Positions 60,176-64,000 of a stretch of 64,000 nt of DNA are shown here, in pieces; positions within the stretch are counted from its first letter, which is position 1, and each line of letters starts with the position of its first letter. This stretch comes from Chitinophagaceae bacterium (GTDB lineage: Bacteria > Bacteroidota > Bacteroidia > Chitinophagales > Chitinophagaceae): positions 186,001 through 250,000 of the forward strand of contig JADJKL010000007.1 in NCBI GenBank assembly GCA_016706055.1, in the 5' to 3' direction. The notes under the pieces are model-generated. The model was not told where the DNA came from. It made no database searches and was given only the letters and a program-made list of their open reading frames with translations. The translations under genes were made by a program, and so were the position numbers.

Positions 60176-61831
60176 TTATCTATTCATACTTGCTAAAAAC
60201 TCTTCATTGTCCTTTGTTCCTTTCATTCTGTTTTGCAATTCCCTCATTGCCTCTTCCACATTCATATCTGTAAGAAAAACACGGAGTAGATTCATTCTTT
60301 GCAATACTTCTTTATCTAGCAACAAGTCATCACGGCGAGTTGAAGAAGCCACAAGGTCAATAGCTGGATAGATACGTTTATTAGATAAACGACGCTCTAA
60401 TTGCAATTCCATATTGCCGGTTCCTTTGAATTCTTCAAAGATTACTTCATCCATCTTACTTCCAGTGTCTACCAATGCGGTTGCAATGATTGTTAATGAT
60501 CCGCCATCTTCAATTTTTCTAGCTGCACCAAAAAACTGTTTTGGTTTTTGCATTGCATTTGCTTCCACACCACCAGATAAAACTTTACCAGATGAAGGAG
60601 CAACGGTGTTATGGGCTCTTGCTAAACGGGTAATTGAATCTAAAAGAATTACTACATCATGTCCACACTCAACCAATCTTTTTGCTTTTTGCAAAGCGAT
60701 GGTAGAAACTTTTACATGCTTTTCGGCCGGTTCATCAAAAGTGGAAGCAATAACCTCTCCCTTAATACTACGTTCCATGTCTGTTACCTCTTCCGGACGT
60801 TCATCTACTAACACTACCATCAGGTAACACTCTGGATGGTTTGCCGCAATTGCATTAGCAACTGCTTTCAATAACATCGTCTTACCTGTTTTTGGCTGTG
60901 CTACTATTAAACCTCTTTGTCCTTTTCCTATTGGTGTAAACAAATCCATTATTCTTGTTGAATAATCTGAAGGAGTTGTAAACAGATTTAATTTCTCGTA
61001 AGGAAATAATGGAGTAAGATAGTCAAACGGTACTCTGTCTCTTACCTCTTCTGGGCTTTTACCATTGATAGTATCAACTTTTAAAAGTGCAAAATATTTT
61101 TCTCCTTCTTTCGGAGGACGAACAGCTCCATGCACTGTATCGCCTGTTTTTAATCCAAAAAGCTTTATTTGTGAAGGAGAAACATATACATCATCAGGAG
61201 ATGATAAATAATTATAATCAGAAGAACGAAGGAAACCATAACCATCAGGCATCATTTCCAACACACCTTCTCCCAATATCACTCCATCAAATTCTATATT
61301 AAACTGTGGTTGTTGTTCTCTACGTGGAGGATAGTGTTTGTTCTGTCCAGCCCCAGATGGATTTTCAGCAGATTGCTGATTTCCCGGATCTTCATTCTCG
61401 TTTAAAATAGCTTGTGCAAGTTGAGTATCGAGAGTTTTTATTACTTGCTCGGCTTCTTCTGTTTGAGGTTGGTTGCTTTCTTCCTGAGTTACTTCAGGTT
61501 GTTTTTCCTCTACCTTTTTACGGGTCCTTTTTACAGGGGTTTTATCATCTTTTTTTATTGGCATATCGGATTTTTTAATAATTGTTTTATTGGGTTGGCT
61601 TTCCACTTCAGCTTCTTCGCTACCTGTGCTGGTATTTACTTTAATAATCTTTTTCCTTTTGCCATCCCCTTTTGGTTCGGCAGTTTTAGAGTCGGTTATC
61701 GCCTGGCTATCAAGAATTTTAAAAACTAAATCTTGTTTGTTTAGTTTTTTTGCATGCTGAATTTTTAACTGTTCCGCTATATCAAGTAATTCTGGAACGA
61801 GCATGTCGTTCAATTGTAGAATATCGTACAT
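60176..61831 (-). CDS. rho: Transcription termination factor Rho
   Basis: Hexameric RNA helicase ending transcription. The N-terminal helical domain is followed by a ~120-residue charged insert (residues 50-165), the cold-shock RNA-binding domain (G-F-L-R-S-S-D-Y-N-Y), then the ATPase with P-loop Q-P-K-T-G-K-T and D-S-I-T-R-L-A-R-A. The insert is typical of Bacteroidota Rho. At 551 aa it is longer than E. coli Rho because of it. Confidence 0.95.
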   Translation of the reverse strand: MYDILQLNDMLVPELLDIAEQLKIQHAKKLNKQDLVFKILDSQAITDSKTAEPKGDGKRKKIIKVNTSTGSEEAEVESQPNKTIIKKSDMPIKKDDKTPVKRTRKKVEEKQPEVTQEESNQPQTEEAEQVIKTLDTQLAQAILNENEDPGNQQSAENPSGAGQNKHYPPRREQQPQFNIEFDGVILGEGVLEMMPDGYGFLRSSDYNYLSSPDDVYVSPSQIKLFGLKTGDTVHGAVRPPKEGEKYFALLKVDTINGKSPEEVRDRVPFDYLTPLFPYEKLNLFTTPSDYSTRIMDLFTPIGKGQRGLIVAQPKTGKTMLLKAVANAIAANHPECYLMVVLVDERPEEVTDMERSIKGEVIASTFDEPAEKHVKVSTIALQKAKRLVECGHDVVILLDSITRLARAHNTVAPSSGKVLSGGVEANAMQKPKQFFGAARKIEDGGSLTIIATALVDTGSKMDEVIFEEFKGTGNMELQLERRLSNKRIYPAIDLVASSTRRDDLLLDKEVLQRMNLLRVFLTDMNVEEAMRELQNRMKGTKDNEEFLASMNR

Positions 61832-62025
61832 ATAATCATCTTGAGTTAATCACAACTAGGAGTCGCTAATCTGAAAAAAACTGAATTTGTTTGAATTTAT
61901 GTTGAATGAAAACGGCGGGTAAATGATGAGTCAAACGCCTGGGAGAACTGTACTTATCTGCCTGTTTCCACTGCAATTATACGCTGAATTCGGCAAAATC
62001 AAAAATTTTTACACTTTTTCCTTAT

Positions 62026-63036
62026 TTACAGACCTGCAGCCTTGCTTATTTCCAACATACGGTCAATTGGTCTTTTGGCTGCCAATCTTAACTCTTCATC
62101 CATATTTATCTCTGGTGTTTCATACTCCATACAGAGGTATAGTTTTTCCAAGGAATTCAATTTCATGTGAGGGCAATCATTACAAGCACAGCTATTATTG
62201 GGTGGCGCAGGTATAAATGTCTTTTCCGGAGAGGCTTTCATCATCTGGTGTAAAATACCAGTTTCTGTAGCCACAATGAACTCTGTTGAAGGGTCTGTTT
62301 GCGAGTATTTAAGTAACCCTGTTGTAGATCCAATAAAATCTGCAATTCTTAAAATTGGGTCTTCACATTCCGGATGAGCTATAAGCTTCGCATTCGGATG
62401 CCTAACTTTTAGTTTGGTAATTTTTTCCAGACTAAATATTTCATGCACCATACAGGCTCCGTTCCAAAGCAACATATTTCTGCCTGTTACTTTGTTGATA
62501 TATGCTCCTAGATTTTTATCTGGCGCAAAAATAATAGGCTGATCTTTTGGAAAACTTTCAACAATAATTTTTGCATTACTGCTTGTGCAAATAACATCGC
62601 TTAAAGCTTTGATACCAGCACTGCAGTTGATATAGCTCACAACTTTATGATCTGGGTGTAGCTCTTTGAATTTTTTAAAGAGTGGTGGTGGACAGCTGTC
62701 GCTAAGTGAGCAGCCAGCTTTTAAATCAGGGATAACAACTTTCTTGGAAGGATTAAGAATTTTTGCTGTTTCTGCCATGAAATGCACACCAGCAAAAACA
62801 ATCATATCCGCTGTGGTTTGTTCTGCCTGCTGTGCCAAACCTAAACTGTCGCCGATGTAATCTGCCACATCCTGGATATCTGGCTCCTGGTAGTAGTGTG
62901 CCAGCACTACTGCATTTTTTTCTTTTTTCAACCTTTCGATTGCCGCAAACAAATCCAGCGTTGGGTCCAGATCAATATCGAGAAATCCCCTTTTTTCAAC
63001 ATTTGCTTTTGCGGTATCCAGTGTTTCGTTGTTCAT
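62026..63036 (-). CDS. nadA: Quinolinate synthase A
   Basis: [4Fe-4S] enzyme condensing iminoaspartate with dihydroxyacetone phosphate in NAD synthesis. Conserved Cys are in G-C-S-L-S-D-S-C-P, N-C-S-A-G and C-A-C-N-D-C-P-H-M. The N-terminal A-H-Y-Y-Q-E-P-D-I-Q is typical. I chose ATG 63036 over a TTG at 63060. Its promoter region merges with the DnaA-box cluster. Confidence 0.93.
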   Translation of the reverse strand: MNNETLDTAKANVEKRGFLDIDLDPTLDLFAAIERLKKEKNAVVLAHYYQEPDIQDVADYIGDSLGLAQQAEQTTADMIVFAGVHFMAETAKILNPSKKVVIPDLKAGCSLSDSCPPPLFKKFKELHPDHKVVSYINCSAGIKALSDVICTSSNAKIIVESFPKDQPIIFAPDKNLGAYINKVTGRNMLLWNGACMVHEIFSLEKITKLKVRHPNAKLIAHPECEDPILRIADFIGSTTGLLKYSQTDPSTEFIVATETGILHQMMKASPEKTFIPAPPNNSCACNDCPHMKLNSLEKLYLCMEYETPEINMDEELRLAAKRPIDRMLEISKAAGL

Positions 63037-63169
63037 CACAATTTCATTTCGGTTCAGCAATATTGCTTCAACAAATTCAAATTCTAAAAACTATTTTTTT
63101 TCATCTACCCCTAAATACAATAATAGTAATAATACATTTTTATAAAAAAGAGTATATTATTATTACAGC

Positions 63170-63462
63170 TGTGGATTAGTGGATAAACTCTTTTACAAAT
63201 TTACTTAATTGAAGTAATTAACATTTAAAAGAAGGTAATCCACATTAACTATTGTTGATAGGACTGATTTATTATAGGATTTCCACATGTATGTGAATTA
63301 CTAATCTTAGAAACTTTCTTTTTCATTTTTTAAAATTCAATGTTAATGAATAAAGGATAGTTGGTGAAGATGTTGGCGCAAATCTATAAACAGGGTTGTT
63401 AACACTATTTAGTTTCTAATCATGCAGTTTCATATCAACGTTTCACAACAGCATTATCCACA
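63170..63462. other. DnaA-box cluster, candidate replication origin
   Basis: About 590 bp without a gene (63037-63628), very AT-rich. DnaA-box-like sites: TAATCCACA (minus, 63170-63178), TTATCCACT (minus, 63178-63186), TAATCCACA (plus, 63236-63244), ATTTCCACA (plus, 63279-63287, weak), and perfect TTATCCACA (plus, 63454-63462). Genes on both sides point away: nadA and rho leftwards, the S46 peptidase rightwards. A 65-codon ORF within it is considered spurious. Confidence 0.55.
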
Positions 63463-63628
63463 GTTTTTTTATGTTGCCAACATGTTGATGGGGAGAAAAA
63501 GTATAAAGCATACTTCAAAAAACCATCAAAACAAATTGATATACGGAAAAATGAATCTACCAGAAAGGTTTAAATTTACACACTTCACATATTATAATAC
63601 GATTATTGAAAATTTTTAAAATTGCTGT

Positions 63629-64000
63629 ATGCTTAAGTATCTAAAACACCTCTTAGTAGGATTTTGTTTATTAATAATAACAATGGCCAAGGCTGATGAA
63701 GGGATGTGGTTACCGCAGTTATTAGCACAATTGAATGAAAAGCAGATGAAAAGTATGGGGATGAAGATAAGTGCCAGTGATATATATAATATTAATAAAG
63801 GAAGCCTTAAAGATGCCATCGTAAGCTTTGGTGGTTTTTGTACCGGAGAAGTTATTTCATCTAAAGGATTGGTACTTACCAATCACCACTGCGGGTTTGA
63901 CGCTATTCAAAATCATTCAACACTAGATAATAATTATATAAGAGATGGTTTCTGGGCAAGAAATAACGGAGAAGAAATTCCTAATAAAGGGCTGTTTGTA
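63629..64000 (+). CDS. S46-family dipeptidyl-peptidase, N-terminal fragment (runs off the window)
   Basis: Begins at ATG 63629 with a signal peptide cut near A-K-A, then D-E-G-M-W-L-P, the S46 (DPP7/DPP11) opening. The catalytic His is in L-T-N-H-H-C-G-F, residue 88 or nearby. These periplasmic serine peptidases release dipeptides for amino-acid use. Truncated at 124 codons by the window edge, so the Asp and Ser of the triad lie outside. Confidence 0.92.
   Translation, partial: MLKYLKHLLVGFCLLIITMAKADEGMWLPQLLAQLNEKQMKSMGMKISASDIYNINKGSLKDAIVSFGGFCTGEVISSKGLVLTNHHCGFDAIQNHSTLDNNYIRDGFWARNNGEEIPNKGLFV

Noticed and set aside
63422..63619. 65-codon plus-strand ORF upstream of the S46 peptidase
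   Set aside because: It lies in the AT-rich DnaA-box region, has no family resemblance, and contains a perfect DnaA box; judged a chance ORF.

Overview
The window (about 36-38% GC by eye) reads as chromosomal DNA of a Bacteroidota bacterium, most likely Chitinophagaceae (Ferruginibacter/Sediminibacterium-like). This rests on several -7 boxes of the TAnnTTTG type, a gliding-motility/T9SS C-terminal domain, an S46 dipeptidyl-peptidase, IPExxxVDY and GxxExxY family proteins, many lipoproteins and Sec-exported proteins, and TTG starts. No insertion sequence, prophage, rRNA operon or CRISPR array was seen.

Layout. 0-3.7 kb: exported proteins, a GT2/DUF2304 pair, an orphan ExbD. 3.7-10.6 kb: two tandem TPR-CHAT proteases with export signals. 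10.7-13.8 kb: asnS and a GT-C glycosyltransferase. 14.0-15.9 kb: arsenic operon arsR-arsM-(28-aa Cys-rich ORF)-arsC with an operator-like repeat on its promoter. 15.9-22.6 kb: metabolite genes, manC and kdsD. 22.9-25.5 kb: recQ and tRNA-Phe with a strong terminator. 25.5-28.7 kb: decayed genes and the pseudouridine catabolism pair psuK-psuG. 28.9-33.8 kb: ssb, a GxxExxY gene flanked by dispersed CACGAA-type repeats, a PIF1-like helicase, a T9SS cargo protein. 34.0-38.2 kb: a compact SET / ATP-grasp / ATP-grasp-SET cassette followed by a disrupted ABC membrane protein. 38.2-43 kb: mnmG, parS-like sites, ybeY, feoA, nadD. 43-52.1 kb: chrA, peptidases, a frameshifted feoB, small housekeeping genes. 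52.2-60 kb: an outer-membrane protein, selD, an orphan contractile-sheath protein with a Sec signal peptide, and mnmH/selU. 60-64 kb: rho, nadA, a DnaA-box cluster (candidate oriC) and the start of an S46 peptidase.

Themes. selD and mnmH together give a selenophosphate to 2-selenouridine tRNA route; mnmG is a second wobble-uridine enzyme. mnmG, parS-like sites and the DnaA-box cluster suggest an origin-proximal segment. Three genes (the second CHAT protease, the PIF1 helicase, feoB) are each broken by what looks like one base missing from a short A/T run; this could be a sequencing artefact or slippage. Most unusual: (1) the exported contractile-sheath protein without any other injection-system gene in view, and (2) the SET/ATP-grasp cassette, which looks like an undescribed ligation-plus-methylation pathway.
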